A stretch of DNA of 47,210 nt, taken from positions 1 to 47,210 of the forward strand of contig JAYMSP010000561.1 of NCBI GenBank assembly GCA_036897095.1, written 5' to 3'. Below the pieces are notes generated by a model. That model ran no database searches. It was not told the DNA's origin and saw nothing but the letters and a program-made list of their open reading frames with translations. This DNA is from Plantago elongata. Taxonomy: Eukaryota; Streptophyta; Magnoliopsida; Lamiales; Plantaginaceae. The position numbers and the translations under genes are program-made. Shown piece by piece: positions 13,054 through 26,273 of this stretch (the stretch's first letter is position 1; the number at the start of each line of letters is the position of its first letter).

Positions 13054-16000
13054 TCATTGAGAACCACCATCAATGGGAGCACCAGTCCTGGCCTGTGATA
13101 TCCTGTTTGCGTAAATTGTCACCAACCGCAGTTGCGTGCTGTTAAGACCTTCCAAATATGGTAAAAATGCTTTTCCCAGCATGATATAGATGTCAACTAG
13201 ACAAAAAACAACAGTCTGCAATACAAAATGGAGAATAAATTTGATGTCAGTCTGCAATACATACACTCAATTCAAAGTGAGATAAAAGTTTGAAAATATG
13301 TCTCAAATCAAGTTTATAAAGTTAACAGTATTTAAACATTAAACCCCTACTTTTTTTCCGTAATTACATTTGTGAGTACTGAGTATGACTGCCAATCAGT
13401 GTAATATCACACATTCTGGTCACGTTTTTGTTCCCAACTCAACTCATTTAACTTTAAGAAGATTAGATCAGAAACTCTTTTCATAGTTTTCCCCAAATTT
13501 GTTTGAACCGTAAGTTTATTTATAGGCAATGGAAGTATTCAAGTAATTGATTGTTTTAATAGGTATATTTAAGCATTTACAGATCTACCATTATATTTAC
13601 AGATCTATTACATTTACAATCTCACATTAATATGATGGCATGTAGCAAGCTTATATTGGCTAAAAAATGAACCATAAAACTATAGCAAGTGCTAAACATA
13701 TAACGGGCTCAGGTGCATCTATCAGAACTAAAGTTGAAGTACATATGCATCAGAATTAATAAAGTTGCAACCCCAAGTAAATATATAGGTACTCACCTTG
13801 CGGACATCTGCACTTTGGTTGCCAAATGCATCAAAAAGGGCAGGCAAAAATGACGGCAATTGAGTCATCAAATCCTCCTGAGAGAGCCTACCCACAAGCT
13901 GCACATAAGCAAAATGCACGATGATCAACACACTTCAACATACAAGCATTAGGGAATGGTAGATATGAAGATAATGAAGATACGTGGGCATTTATAGCTT
14001 CTTTTTTTATTAGGACTGCAAAATGTTGAGAGTTAAGTGGGCATTCAATATTGTTTTTCAAACAGGAAATTAGCAGTGATGCAGAACTATCACTAATGCT
14101 ATAATTACTCTTACCACACGCCCCGTTAACTACTTTTTAGAGAGAAACAACCTAAATTGACACCATATAAGAAATAAAGCGAGCACAATCGGACAAACTG
14201 TGCAGGTTAAGTCCCCAAAGAGTGTAGTTTACCTTCGTCAAACAATTTATACAAGTCACAAGAGTTTTCTCGTCATCTGTAACAAGTAAAGGAACAACAA
14301 CCTGCAATTTCAAAGGAATCAAGAATTTCAGAAGTTATCATCATGGTGCCAAGTAAAAGAATGTACGGCCAAATTCTGGTATGTAAAAAAGGATGAAATC
14401 AGGGCGACTTACACTTAAGCATCTAAAGGGGTCATATTGCAACAATACTATAGTTAAGCAATGTTCAGATTCATTGGACACCTGAAAATGAAAAATTGAA
14501 ACATAAGACCAACGAAAAACAATGACACACTGGTGGCTTCCACATTCCGGAATGTCAACTTACTTTTGCAACACTGTCTTTCGTTACATGAAGCAACTTC
14601 TCAATTACAATCTCAATAGAATCCTCCATGGAATCTTTCTGTAAAACAAGACATTTTTTCATGATGCAGAAAGCTGCCAAAGAAGCAGAAAACATTGGTT
14701 TGCAAACAGAGGGGTAATGAAAACACACCTGATTGTTCAACATTTCAAGAATCAATGAAAGAGCCAGCTCACGAATAGATGAATCAGAATCATCCAGAAC
14801 CTCAAGTACAACCGTCAATATCTGATTGAAGTACTGAAAATATAACCCACATTAGCAACATTAAGCTAAGATATCATTGCAACTTGACTACAATCAGCAA
14901 CCACAATGAACATGAACAAGACCAAAACAATCTATCAGCATCTAGACACTTCAGTATGCCAATGCACATCCAGACTAAATTTTAAATAGAAAGGACAGGC
15001 AGCAATGCAACACATATTTGAGCATGAAAATGAAAAATCTGAAACAGGGAGCAAATTTAAACAGCAATCAGAACCACGCAGATGGATCACCAGCCAAGTT
15101 TATCCGGATGGAACAATTATTAAGGTTATCTATTTATGAAAGAAACAAAAGGATATTAAGAGGGGAGTACGTCCCAAAATGAATAGCACTAAACTATGTA
15201 ATTCCAAATGATCTTAGTAAATATAAAGCGCGACCATTAAGTGTACCTTGCTCCAGATAGCATCTTCATTAGAAACAGAAACTTCTACCAGTTGCTGAAG
15301 TGCAGCACGCTTGCTCGCCATAGGACTCTCTCCACTCCCATTGCAGATCTTTCCAAAGCCACAAGAACATTTAAGGAAACAATAATTTTTATATATAAAC
15401 ATTTAAAAAGTTCAAATCAAATCCAGGAGAAACACATGAGAAATAAAAATGCAACTGTATCTCTTCATAAAAATGCAACTTGATTGCTGCTCATGGAAGT
15501 CAGATATGATGAGGGTAGGGTTCAGGGAAGTAAACATATATAGAAAACTCACAATATGTAATATCTGGGGAATGCTAGGTCCCATTTCATTGGCAGAATT
15601 CATCTTCAAAGCAGGAAGCTTCGGATGACTTAGTGCCAGTTGGGTTGTAGGCTCACTATCAACCAAAAAGTCCCCAGATTTCTGTAGCTGATCAGATCCT
15701 ATACCATTCCTATCCAAACGTGACACTGGAGTAACATCAGATCCGCCATGGCTATCCATTGCCCAAGATCCAATATTGTCAGGTGTTGGATTAGAACTAT
15801 ATTTCAAACTGTTGTAATTTGAAGGACCATCAGCACTTGAATTGTTTTCAAGTACTTGAGAGTGATAATTTCCTTCAACATCTTCCGACTTTAAGCCACC
15901 AACAGAATTTGTGATATAGGATGCATCTTGAACAGAACCCCACTTTCTACCAGTTTCGCTATCCACCGACCCAGAAGAATACCTACCATATAAATTGCTC

Positions 16001-19000
16001 TTCTTTGATGCTCCAATATAACCGTCATCTGAGGATGTACCAACTATATCAGAAGGATCATAGGACTTGCCACGTCTCTCTTTCTTGCTCTGCAGAAAGT
16101 TCATCAAGTCTACTTCTATGCGAGGAGTATACTGCTTCAGGGCTCTTCTCAAGGAATTTTGTTCTTCAACAGATAGGCTAAGTATGAAATTTAATACTCC
16201 TACCGAGTCAAAATGAGTATAAACAGATATGATGCATGTTATAGCAGCTTCTTTCAATTTTGTATTCTTATCATAGACCAATGGAGTCAATTTTGCAAGC
16301 CACAGCTTAAGGATGCCACTGTTTGCAGCAGAACCTTCACCATGTGATGAATGGTTGTTAAATGATCCAATAGCAAACTCGATCACGGCCAATTTTGCCT
16401 TGGGAGAACGCTGTTCATCCAAGGAACGGAGAAAAGCTGGTAAAAGGGAGTCAGTACCATATGTTTTGCCAACAATATCCAATGTAGTCGAGCAAGGTTG
16501 TCTCACTAATTCCTTAGGATCAATCAACCGAGAAAAAACATGTGGTAGAATCCTCTCCATGTAACTTTCAAATGGCTTTCTGCAATTCGGAATGAGGTCT
16601 GCAAGAGTTGAAAGGGCAGCCTGTGCAACCTTATGATGGGGATCGTCCAAATGCTGGAAGAAAAGCTTCATGACCTTCTCAAAGCTCTGGGTAACTTCTT
16701 GAATGCCTCTCGGGCCTTGTTGTATTAGAGTACGAATATAATTAAATGCAGCAACCCGCGCACTCCACTCTGATCTAGAACTGAGACCCTCACTTAGAGC
16801 ATCATTAAGAGAGGCTGGACCCTCCGAATAACTTGATACGTCTCCGACTGAGAGCTGACTGTCATCGAAGCTTCTTCTCCTGCCTGAGGACATTCGGCCA
16901 GCAGTGTTTTTTCTAAGAAGAGGACGCTGAAAGTTTGGTACATGGCTACCCTGCATATCTCTATAACTTGGATCTTTGTATGGTGTTTCCTGGTATTGCC
17001 TATCAATGTGAGAGTTTCCATATCGTCTTGACTCCTTAAAATCAGCATTTTCTTCACTGAAACCTCGTTCTTGTAGTCTGTCTGTAGCCCTCCTGGCTGT
17101 GTAAGATGAATGTGATGACGGAGCTTCACTTCCCATACTACCATGATATGACAACTTACTTGAATCTTTAGAAGCTTGAATTTGGGAGATAATATCAGAT
17201 AACATCAATCCTCCATTGCGATTATTACCTTTAGCAGAGAAATTATCTACTAAAGAACTTGAAAGGCTATTTGAGGCTGTAACAGCAAGGGGAAATGGTG
17301 GATCACGAGATGATGGTGGGTCAACTCCTGCGCTAATGGCAATAAATAAGTAAGCATTCAGAAATTATTGACATTATAGCTTCAATGATCTCTGAAGGCG
17401 ATGCCATCCAAAACAGATTTAGATGTTGAAATTGGGAATTAAAACAGAAAAATTGGTGAAGAAAATCAGCAAGCTCAGGAAATGACTCAAGAAGAATGGA
17501 AGTACAAATGTGACAAGACAGTAACAGAAAAGTAAATACCTAAGTCCAAACTGGAAGAGCGACCTTTCTCAGACAAATTTAAGCCTCTCAGCATACTTTC
17601 TATGGCTGTCACCTTTTGTTTGCTCGAGTGTAGCACGCTTTCCAGACTACGCTCTGTCCCTCTAACGGTTGATTTAGCCTGAGATAGAAGCAGTCCAGAT
17701 GTCATTGATGTCCCTGAGGGTAAACTTGCAGTTCTATCCATTGCCACTATTGCAGATGTCCCATAACCAGGTATATTTGACGGTGCAGATGTTTGAGAAG
17801 TAAATGACGTGCTCGAACTCCGCTCACGGATAGAAGGTGAAGCATGTCTTCGATGCATTCCTCCATCCTCATCGTTAATAACCTAAGCAAAATTTCCCAC
17901 CCGAGTCATAATGTTGTTACTGGATTAGGGCAGGGTGCAAAATCAGAAGAAAGCATTTACCCTTTGAACAACAGGGTCAAAGGCCATAAACAAGCGTCTA
18001 GAGCGCTCAGGCCAGGTCTTGGCAAACATTCTGTAACATGTCCTCGCAGTAGCTCGTACCTGTTGAGTTCATGAACAAGTTATAAACAACTCAGACCAAA
18101 GAGACGCAAGGAAAAGGTATACTGTATGTAAAATCGATATTAAAGGCCAGAAAAGGGAATAGAAGCTTTGAAGTACCTCACTCATTGCATCTGCAACACA
18201 ACAGCGAATAAGATCTTCATAAAGATCAGCCGAGCGGTGTATTTCAGGAGCATCCGCCCAATATTCGAGAATTAGAAGTGCATAGTCACAACACCTAAGT
18301 AAGAATAGCAGTGAGACGGACCCCATCTTGCAGGTCTAGTAGCTGATCAAATACAACAATACCTTGCACGAAGAACAGCATTTCTATCATTCTTTGCAGA
18401 GTCAATTATCCGAGGAAGAACACGAGGAACTTTGCAGTTGCGTAGCATCTGAAAATGAAAATGAAGTCCCAATCAGGGTGTGTATGTCTAATTATGGGAA
18501 GAGGGTTGGGACACAACAAAATATAATAGTACATGTCAGGTATATTACCGTTTTTATGCAGTTATCTGCAGATTCTGCAATAACAAGCACCGTTATTACG
18601 ACAAGCTTAAAGAGGACCTGAATCAACAAGTAGATTGTGAGAAACAAGAATACCCATAGGAGGAAATGGAAACTTTTGTAGAAGCTATCTCACCGGAATA
18701 AACGCCTCGGCACATGCCTCAAAATCCCCCAGCAGCTCTTTGGATAAGAAGTTGAGCAAATGGCATGCCTGATTGAATGCCGAAAGATTAAAAAAATCAC
18801 ATCAGCATTTTGTTGTAATAATAGAGATCACAGACAGGTTGGTTTGAAGAATTATGATTAAGCCATTTGTCCACCATCATTAAATATGAGTGAGATTCTA
18901 TGAACCAACAATTTTCAAGTAAAAATGTTGGCATGCCTGTTTCACAATACTAGATCGACGATCCGACAGCTGTGTGCTCAAAGGATTAACCAGCTGCTTA

Positions 19001-22000
19001 AGAAGCCCACGGAAGCATGGGTAATCAGGTGCACCTGAATGATAAAACTGAAGCTGATAAATACTATCTAACGACAGATTAGATGGTGCAAAAATATAAA
19101 GCAACTTTATCTTCAGTAAAGCAAGCCCCATGCCAACAGTTTGAATACAGCACGCTTTGCAACATACAAAACCTCCAGTTGGTCTAATTTTGATATATCT
19201 AATAGTTGTGACACAGATAAAACTGCAAGGCAACTAATGTACCACTATATTTGCAAGGAAAAAGAAAAAAGTAAAAACTATTCTAGTCATGCACTGAGTT
19301 TATACAAACCTCCGAGAACAAGCCCTTCAAATTTCTGCATTGCTGTAATACGAACGGACCAATCTTTCTCTGGAACAAGGGTAGAAGAAATCTTCTCAAA
19401 CTCCCGTATAAGCTCCTTTTCAGAATACACTTTAATCGGCTCAATCGGTTTCTCCGTGAGATCGCCTTCCGCTGCATAGTCAAAGGAGACGAGTAAAAAA
19501 AGGAGAAGCAGATACAAATTGGTTCTGTATAACACTATAAATGGCTCGAACTTCGCTTTGTATTAGAATCATGGGGGTTTGTAAAGCAAGAACCAGGTGT
19601 CTAATTAATTAATGTTATAAATAACAATTCATGCAGACTTCATAAATGTGTAGATCACTCACTTGAGCCTACTGTTCATTCTTATCTCCCCTGATAAAAT
19701 TTATACTTACAACCAGATGCAAACATCAATGTGTTTGATAGGTAAATCAGAAAATATGTGCTTGGTAAATGGTTGCTTTTTTATTTATCTATATGAAAGA
19801 ACATGTATATCTATCAAACACAGAGAGAAAGAGTGCATTGGGGTATCGACTAACCTCCAAAAAGAGAAACCTCTCGACTTGAGCTTCTGGCCTTAGGGCT
19901 GCTTCTTTTGGGATTGTGGTTTGTGGACTTGGACTCCGTAGATGTAAAATTGGTCGCAGATGCATCTGAGGAGCGAACCTTCGGTTCAATCTTTTCTAAT
20001 CTAGCATTTATCTCTTTCAACTGCAACAATGTCCCATCAAAAGAAACTTAAATAATTCAGTATTAGCTTTACTCTATATCCACAACACAATCGAAAAAGT
20101 AATCTGACAAATAAATAAAACTTAGTTCTCGATGTTCTCTAAAATATTTCCACAACACAGTGATCACTGAACAATGATATCAATGTTAGCTAGGCAATTA
20201 CCATTGAGGTAGGTAGGTGATGACGTTGCAGTTCTTCACGGAACTGAGGCCCAGCTTGAGAGTACATTTCCTGAAGAAACAAACAAGTAGAGCATCTCAA
20301 TAAAAGAGAAAACAAATATGATGATTTGCTGGCACATCGTCTTTGAGGATATTCTTGAGCCTTTCTAGTAACAGCCACATGATAAACCCCAAAATAATAA
20401 GACTATTAGATCTTTGAGACTATTGCTCAGGTAACTAAAATAAGAACCAACTATAATCTAAACATGACAGAGCTTAAGCCAATTCAAGTGAACAGCCTGC
20501 TTATCTCGCTATGTGCTAGAGCTGGAAGTCAAATAATATTTGTTATGGTGTAGATGTAGGATATACGAGTCAACTGGGCTTGAAACATCTAACAAAGTAG
20601 TGATTAGCAACCTTTTCATATCAATGGACCTATTACTCTTATAAATAATAGACCAGAGTGAGTCTGAACACAAGAATTGAGAGAACCAAAGGCTGGCATT
20701 ACCATAAAGCAAAAAGATAAAATGGTACTCCATCCGACCCTCACCAAATGTCCTATTTGGTTTCGGGCACAGAGATTAGGGTATTAAGATAAAAGTCGTT
20801 GGTATAAAGTGGCTTTGCATTAAGGCCCCAAATATTTGAGTGCACATGGGCTTATAATTTGCCGAAAATGCAAATGGGACATTTGGTGAGGTACCGACAG
20901 AGTAGAAATGTAGAATAAAGATGTCATTGATGGTGCATCAAAAGAAAGTGAAAGGAACAAACAATGCAAATTGACTATCTTGTTACCTCAATGCATGAGA
21001 TAGCCGCTTCCCTCACACCAGGATTTTGATCATTCAGCATCTGCAAAATCTGTTGTACAAACATACACGGATGTAAGACCATGCCCACTTCACTTGAGCA
21101 ACACACAGTTATCAGTCTTAATTCTTCCTATTACGTACAGGGTCAGAACAGAAGTCCCATGATAAAAGAAAATAATAAGAGCAACATACAGGAGAAAGAA
21201 TTGCACGTTGAAGAGGTAATTCTGTAGCCACAAAGAGGCCGATAGCTGATGTGACTGTGCGAGCAAACTCTTCTCGAACTCTCCAGCTCCTGTGTGTCCA
21301 GGCATAAGATCCTGCTCTTTCAACAATGATTGTTGGCGAAGAAACCTGTTATAAACTCAATGTTATATGTAATATCCGCAGAAATAATGTAATTTATACA
21401 AAGCAACAAAGGCCAAAACATCCACCACCGACTTCATGAATGCATAAATCATATGAACAGCTTTTCTTCAAGCTAAAGCATATAAATGTTAGAAAGGAGA
21501 CAGGAGAGATCAATATTGAGGATAATAAGTCATCTGTTTCATTTGCCTTTTTTGCCTGAGAAACTTCAGAATGTCCATTTCAAAGCATAGCAGCGGTAAA
21601 ACATCTTAGAGGTAGTACACTAACAAGAAATGTTTTTGTTCTTCTGACACTAAATAGAAGAAAGAAATTGCAATTTGTCAAGAGTAGCATGAGCCATAAA
21701 CCTTAAGATGGTATGGAGTGGGTTTGCAATATATGGCCCCAAATGTTTGATAGCATGAGCTATAAACCTTAAGATTAATCGTCCAAGATAATGTAGTACA
21801 GTTACAACCCCCTAACCGAAAAAGTCACTTTGTCCCTGTGCAGGAGGTGTCAATTGGAAAATCATCACGTCACGGGTCATTAAGGATGATGCAACGACCC
21901 AGTATATGAACCATGGGAATTAGGGTCCAGACAAAAAAAAACCAATTGTCTTGCCATAGAAAACCAGAGGAATCTTATTTTGAGCAGTATTATGCTTTTT

Positions 22001-22967
22001 CCATGTCTGAAGACCCACTCCGTAAAGAAACTCCAAAGAACTTCATTTCAGAATAGCATAAATTTGAGGAGAAACATTGAAGGGGCAAATATGTGGCATG
22101 GAGCCATAGCATAGATAGATACACTTTGTCTGCTCTAAGAATCGAAAGCCCATCTAAGATGTATAAATTCATGCAGCATATCTATCTGGAAACATCAACT
22201 ACTTCCCCACATTTCAGAATAAGAAACAGGAGTAAAAATTGAAAAAAAAAAAAAAACGATTCTAAAAATAAAAAGTTCTTCTCAGGGAGAATAGTACTGT
22301 AACATAAAAGTGATTCTGCTTGATGGAATAAGTGATCTGAATTATGAGCATCCATCTGCGTTGTCGTTTGACAGTAATTGTAAATCTGGAAGCATGAGAA
22401 TAGACATTCGGAATATAAAATAGTCATGAAGAGGACAAAGAAGTAGTCCCCAAATTCTTGTAATAGCTACGAAAAGCAGGGGTCACATGGAATAGCTAAG
22501 CTATCCAGTAACATACTAGTATTATACTAGTTGTACAAGAGAAGAGGTTCGGAAGAATCCAAAGAAAAGCACACAACGAAATGACATAGCAGTTGAATCT
22601 AAAAATGAATCGAGAAACATTAGTTAGGTAGTACCTCCATGAGAGTGAGGAGGAGCCTCCGAGCAGCATCCCTAACAGGCTGCTTACCATCGCCCAACCT
22701 CTCGACAACAGCAGGCACAAGGGCATTGAAGTGCAGCTTCAAATGCTCACCGGAGAGAACAGCAGCAGATGCGAGAGACTGCAAGGCACCCTGAGAGACA
22801 CGGAAGTTGGTGTCCTTGAGGAGATCTAAGCAGACATCAACGAGAGAGGAGACTTCGGAAGGGGATAAGGTCTTTCTAGAAGCTTCGAGGAGTTGGTGAA
22901 GATGCTCGACACCAGCCATCCTCTCCTTGGTGTCCTTGGCACGGGCCAACTCGAGCGCCTGCTCCAT
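13054..22967 (-). CDS. CLASP: CLASP microtubule-associated protein, complete, 1431 aa
   Basis: CLASP stabilises cortical microtubules at cell edges and in the spindle and phragmoplast; in Arabidopsis it also links microtubules to sorting nexin 1. Coding exons: 22967-22635, 21345-21190, 21049-20987, 20270-20202, 20020-19855, 19471-19310, 19034-18937, 18768-18694, 18617-18549, 18448-18363, 18294-18177, 18059-17961, 17882-17540, 17327-15553, 15348-15247, 14833-14729, 14638-14564, 14481-14413, 14301-14233, 13898-13797 and 13215-13054. They sum to 4296 nt, all in phase. TOG/HEAT arrays lie at the N-terminus (residues ~1-210), at ~250-490 after a basic Ser-rich linker, in the middle (~780-1000), and at the C-terminus (~1190-1431). 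A Ser/Arg-rich linker includes the phrase RRRSFDDSQL. Length is close to Arabidopsis CLASP (~1439 aa). Intron 7 has a GC donor. Intron 3 holds a MITE. Identity is secure. Confidence 0.97.
20726..20904. mobile_element. Stowaway-type MITE in CLASP intron 3
   Basis: A ~179-base segment starts TACTCCATCCGACCC and ends in its inverted counterpart; terminal inverted repeats of 35 bases match at 28 positions. It is bounded by TA on both sides, the Tc1/mariner target. The CTCCATCCG/CTCTGTCGG ends are typical of plant Stowaway elements. Noncoding. Confidence 0.8.
21686..21778. repeat. Short direct repeat with MITE-like interior in CLASP intron 1
   Basis: A ~25-base word starting TAGCATGAGC and ending ACCTTAAGAT occurs twice, about 63 bases apart. 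The sequence between them (around GGCCCCAAATGTTTGA) resembles the interior of the Stowaway MITE in intron 3, suggesting a truncated relative. Confidence 0.45.
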
Positions 22968-24827
22968 GGCGGAGCGGTGGTGGTTGATTTGGGGATTTGA
23001 TCGGATCTGTAAGGGAGGAGGAGGAGGAGAAGTAGCAAGTAGTAAAGTGAAAGGAAAAGTTGTGTCTGAGTGTTTTAGAGAGAGAAAGAGTGAAGTGGGC
23101 TAGATCGGGGGAAGTGTGTAATTAATTGAAAATGGAAAACAAAAAAAAGAAGAAAGAGAATAGTGGTTCAAATTACTTACTTTATACTTTATAGTATAGT
23201 AACTACAGCGGTTAATTTAACTTCCTTTTCTTTTCTTTATCCACTCACTCACCTTGACTCGCTGTCAGACAACTCACTCTCTTCTTTTCTTTTCTTTCTC
23301 ATTTCAATTAATTATTATCACTACTAACTAGATCAATCAAATGGGAACTGGTAGTGTAGTTAGATTAAACCAACTAACCGGTAATCATTAATGCCACATC
23401 TCCATTTCTCATTCTTTCTCATTACTAGTACTAGTATAGTATACATCCATTCATTACCTGTAAACTTCAATCAACCACTACTATTCTTGGCGTCCAAAAC
23501 TTTTAACATATATCGGATCGGATCGATCTGTAAATAAGTATTAAACTATTTTCTTATAACCAAAATAACATATTTACTATAAATTCAACTAAAAGGTCTA
23601 TATAACATATACAATATGTTGTCACTGTTCATACTCTTTTTTTTTTCTTTCTTGGTAATGAAATTAGATTAAACTTCTAGATTATATTCGAAGTTAAAAT
23701 TGTCTGTAAATTTCTTGGTTTCCATTTCTCGATATCCAGTGAAAGACCAAGTTCCAAGACATTTTTTGCATTGATATATCAAACTTCTTAAATATTGTGA
23801 ATACTCCGTAACTAAATCTTTCAGCAATAAAAAGTGGTAAGATTCACTTTCTTATGAAAAAAAGGCCTAGGTAATAATGCATTTGGCCATAAGGGTCCTT
23901 TAAAGTTTGGTTGTTACTCCAGAAATTGCTTCAGTTTTCTTCTGAAAAGGGGTGGAATTGTATTAATATTAGACAAGTATAGTAGTAGTACAAAAGTCTT
24001 TACTGATTACATCTCATCCGTGTGTGTTGTAGTCAATTAGTGGTCTTGCTTTTACAAAATCTCCATATGTATTACAGTTCAAGATGCCGAGGGGTGGCCG
24101 AAATGGTGACAAGGGGAAGAGAAGATTATGATGCATCACGTACTACTACATATCGTGTATACTCTTGGTTAATTAATTATGCAGGGCAGTAGGGCAAATG
24201 TATAAAATTCTGAGCAAATCCCACAATTTAAGATTTCCAATTGTAAACAATAATGCTAGGATATCACATGGTTTAAAAGATGAAGAAAATTCAAAAGAAT
24301 AACTTTCAGTTTGCGGAATAAACCCAAGCTTAGCTGCTAACCTGAAAAGGACTCATCAATCTCAAAAAGTAAGAAGAAAGTTTCCTAGTAGCAACTAAAA
24401 AAGCAATTCAGAGTTGTTATCACTAAGTTAAGCAACTTTTCTTATCTTCACATCTCTTTAATAAACACTTTATGCATTCTTAATTTCTCACATGGTGAAT
24501 TCTCCAGAGCACACACATCTCATTCGCGGTCAGATTAGCTCAAGTGATTACACTGACCCAAGGAGTCAATTTGGACTGTGATATCCTGTAGACACACACA
24601 TCTTCCTGGGAACTTCCTCCAGATTGACAGACACGCAATGATCTACCCAAAATAAGCAATGGGAACACATATGTAACCACCTTCCATTGACCTGAATTCC
24701 CTGTCGTCTTCCCTCACCAAGCACTATAAGAATCCCCATCAATATCAATTCACATAGAAAACATACATTCAAGGCATACAATCTCTTTCACTAACATCCC
24801 ACACACCAAATATCACGAAACGAGGAA
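22968..24827. other. Intergenic region between CLASP and the AAA-ATPase gene
   Basis: Divergent spacer with no supportable gene. The left ~130 bases are a purine-rich CLASP leader (GGAGGAGGAGGAGG near 23010). The rest is AT-rich. The AAA-ATPase promoter should occupy the right end, where CTATAAG near 24723 is a weak TATA candidate ~100 bases before the ATG. Confidence 0.55.
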
Positions 24828-26273
24828 ATGTCTGCCACAGAGTACCCCAGTTTAGCCACAGCCAAGACCGTTCTGTCTGCTGTTGGATCCATTGCTGCCA
24901 CCGCAATGGTGGTTCGCAGCGTCTCTCAAGATTTTATCCCTTCTGACTTCCAAGACTACATTTCATCCGGTATCAGAAGCTTTTTCAGTAAATTCTCAAA
25001 CCAGTTCACCCTGGTGATTGATGAGTTCGATGGCATGGTCGACAACGAAATCTACGAGGATGCCAAAATCTACCTTGGGCAGAAAGTTGGCCCGAGTCAG
25101 ACAACCCGCCGTGCCAAGGTCAGCCGGCCTGAGAAGGAGAAACACTTGAAGATCACCATGGAACGCGATGAGGAAATCGTTGATGTTTACGATGGGCAGA
25201 AGTTCCAATGGGTCTGGATTTGCAAGAAAACAGACACAAAGCATTTCTACAACCACCGTGACATTAACTCCACGTTAAGATCCGAAGTGAGGTACTTTGA
25301 GCTCACGTTCCACAAGAAAAATAGAGATCTAGTGCTAAATTCTTACTTGCCTTACATTAACAAAGAGGCAGAAATCAAGAGACAGGAAAAGAGGCCGCTC
25401 AAGATTTTCACCCTGGATGAAGAAGATGGTGACATGTGGATCCCCGTCACTCTTGATCATCCGGCTACGTTTGACACTCTGGCAATGGACTCTGATCAAA
25501 AAGACATGATCTTGAAAGATCTTGATCAGTTTCTGAAGAGAAGAGAGTACTATAGGAAAGTCGGAAAGGCCTGGAAGAGAGGGTACTTGCTGTATGGTCC
25601 CCCAGGGACTGGGAAATCAAGCCTGATTGCTGCGATGGCAAATTATTTGCATTTTGATATATATGATTTGGAGTTAACTGAGCTGAAGAAGAACTCGGAG
25701 TTAAGGAGATTGTTGGTGGCAACAGAGAACAAGTCTATTTTGGTGGTGGAGGATATTGATTGCACTATTGATTTGCAAGATAAATTGGCTAACAGGGCTG
25801 CTGACACCGATAATTCTCCTGATTCTCCTAGACCTGGTCGGAATGGAAAATCAGGAAGCACAGTGACATTATCAGGTTTGCTGAACTTTGTCGATGGATT
25901 GTGGTCAAGCTGTGGCGATGAAAGGATCATTATTTTCACCACAAATCACATAGAGAAGCTTGACCCTGCATTACTGCGCCCAGGTCGCATGGATGTGCAT
26001 ATCAACTTGTCATATTGCAGCCCATGTGGATTCAAGCTTCTGGCTACTAATTACCTTGGGATCAAAGACCATGTTCTGTTTGAAAAAATCGAGGGTTCAA
26101 TTCAAAAGGCCAAGATAACACCAGCTGAAGTGGCTGAGCAGCTTCTCAGAAATAATGATCCAGATGTTGCATTACAAGGTTTGATGGATTTTATCTGTGA
26201 GAGGATTGAAGGAGACTACGAGGCTGAAGCTGAGGAGCTGAACATAAGGTCTGTTCAACAAGAAGAGATGTAA
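24828..26273 (+). CDS. AAA-ATPase of the plant AATP/BCS1-like family, 481 aa, intronless
   Basis: Single-exon gene, as is common in this family. An N-terminal hydrophobic segment (about residues 11-32, AKTVLSAVGSIAATAMVVRS) is the predicted membrane anchor; it is followed by the AAA-associated domain (~30-125). The ATPase core has Walker A GPPGTGKS (257-264), Walker B ILVVEDID (304-311), sensor-1 TTN (371-373) and the ALLRPGRMD block (arginine residues 384 and 387). Members include mitochondrial outer-membrane OM66/AtBCS1 and the ER/mitochondrial AATP1, linked to stress and salicylate responses and seed development. Subfamily and location cannot be settled from sequence alone. The ATG used is the first in the frame; the Lys/Glu-rich C-terminus is complete. 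Confidence 0.93.
   Translation: MSATEYPSLATAKTVLSAVGSIAATAMVVRSVSQDFIPSDFQDYISSGIRSFFSKFSNQFTLVIDEFDGMVDNEIYEDAKIYLGQKVGPSQTTRRAKVSRPEKEKHLKITMERDEEIVDVYDGQKFQWVWICKKTDTKHFYNHRDINSTLRSEVRYFELTFHKKNRDLVLNSYLPYINKEAEIKRQEKRPLKIFTLDEEDGDMWIPVTLDHPATFDTLAMDSDQKDMILKDLDQFLKRREYYRKVGKAWKRGYLLYGPPGTGKSSLIAAMANYLHFDIYDLELTELKKNSELRRLLVATENKSILVVEDIDCTIDLQDKLANRAADTDNSPDSPRPGRNGKSGSTVTLSGLLNFVDGLWSSCGDERIIIFTTNHIEKLDPALLRPGRMDVHINLSYCSPCGFKLLATNYLGIKDHVLFEKIEGSIQKAKITPAEVAEQLLRNNDPDVALQGLMDFICERIEGDYEAEAEELNIRSVQQEEM

Noticed and set aside
15921-16181. Plus-strand frames antisense to the large CLASP exon
   Set aside because: Shadow frames of a well-supported coding exon.
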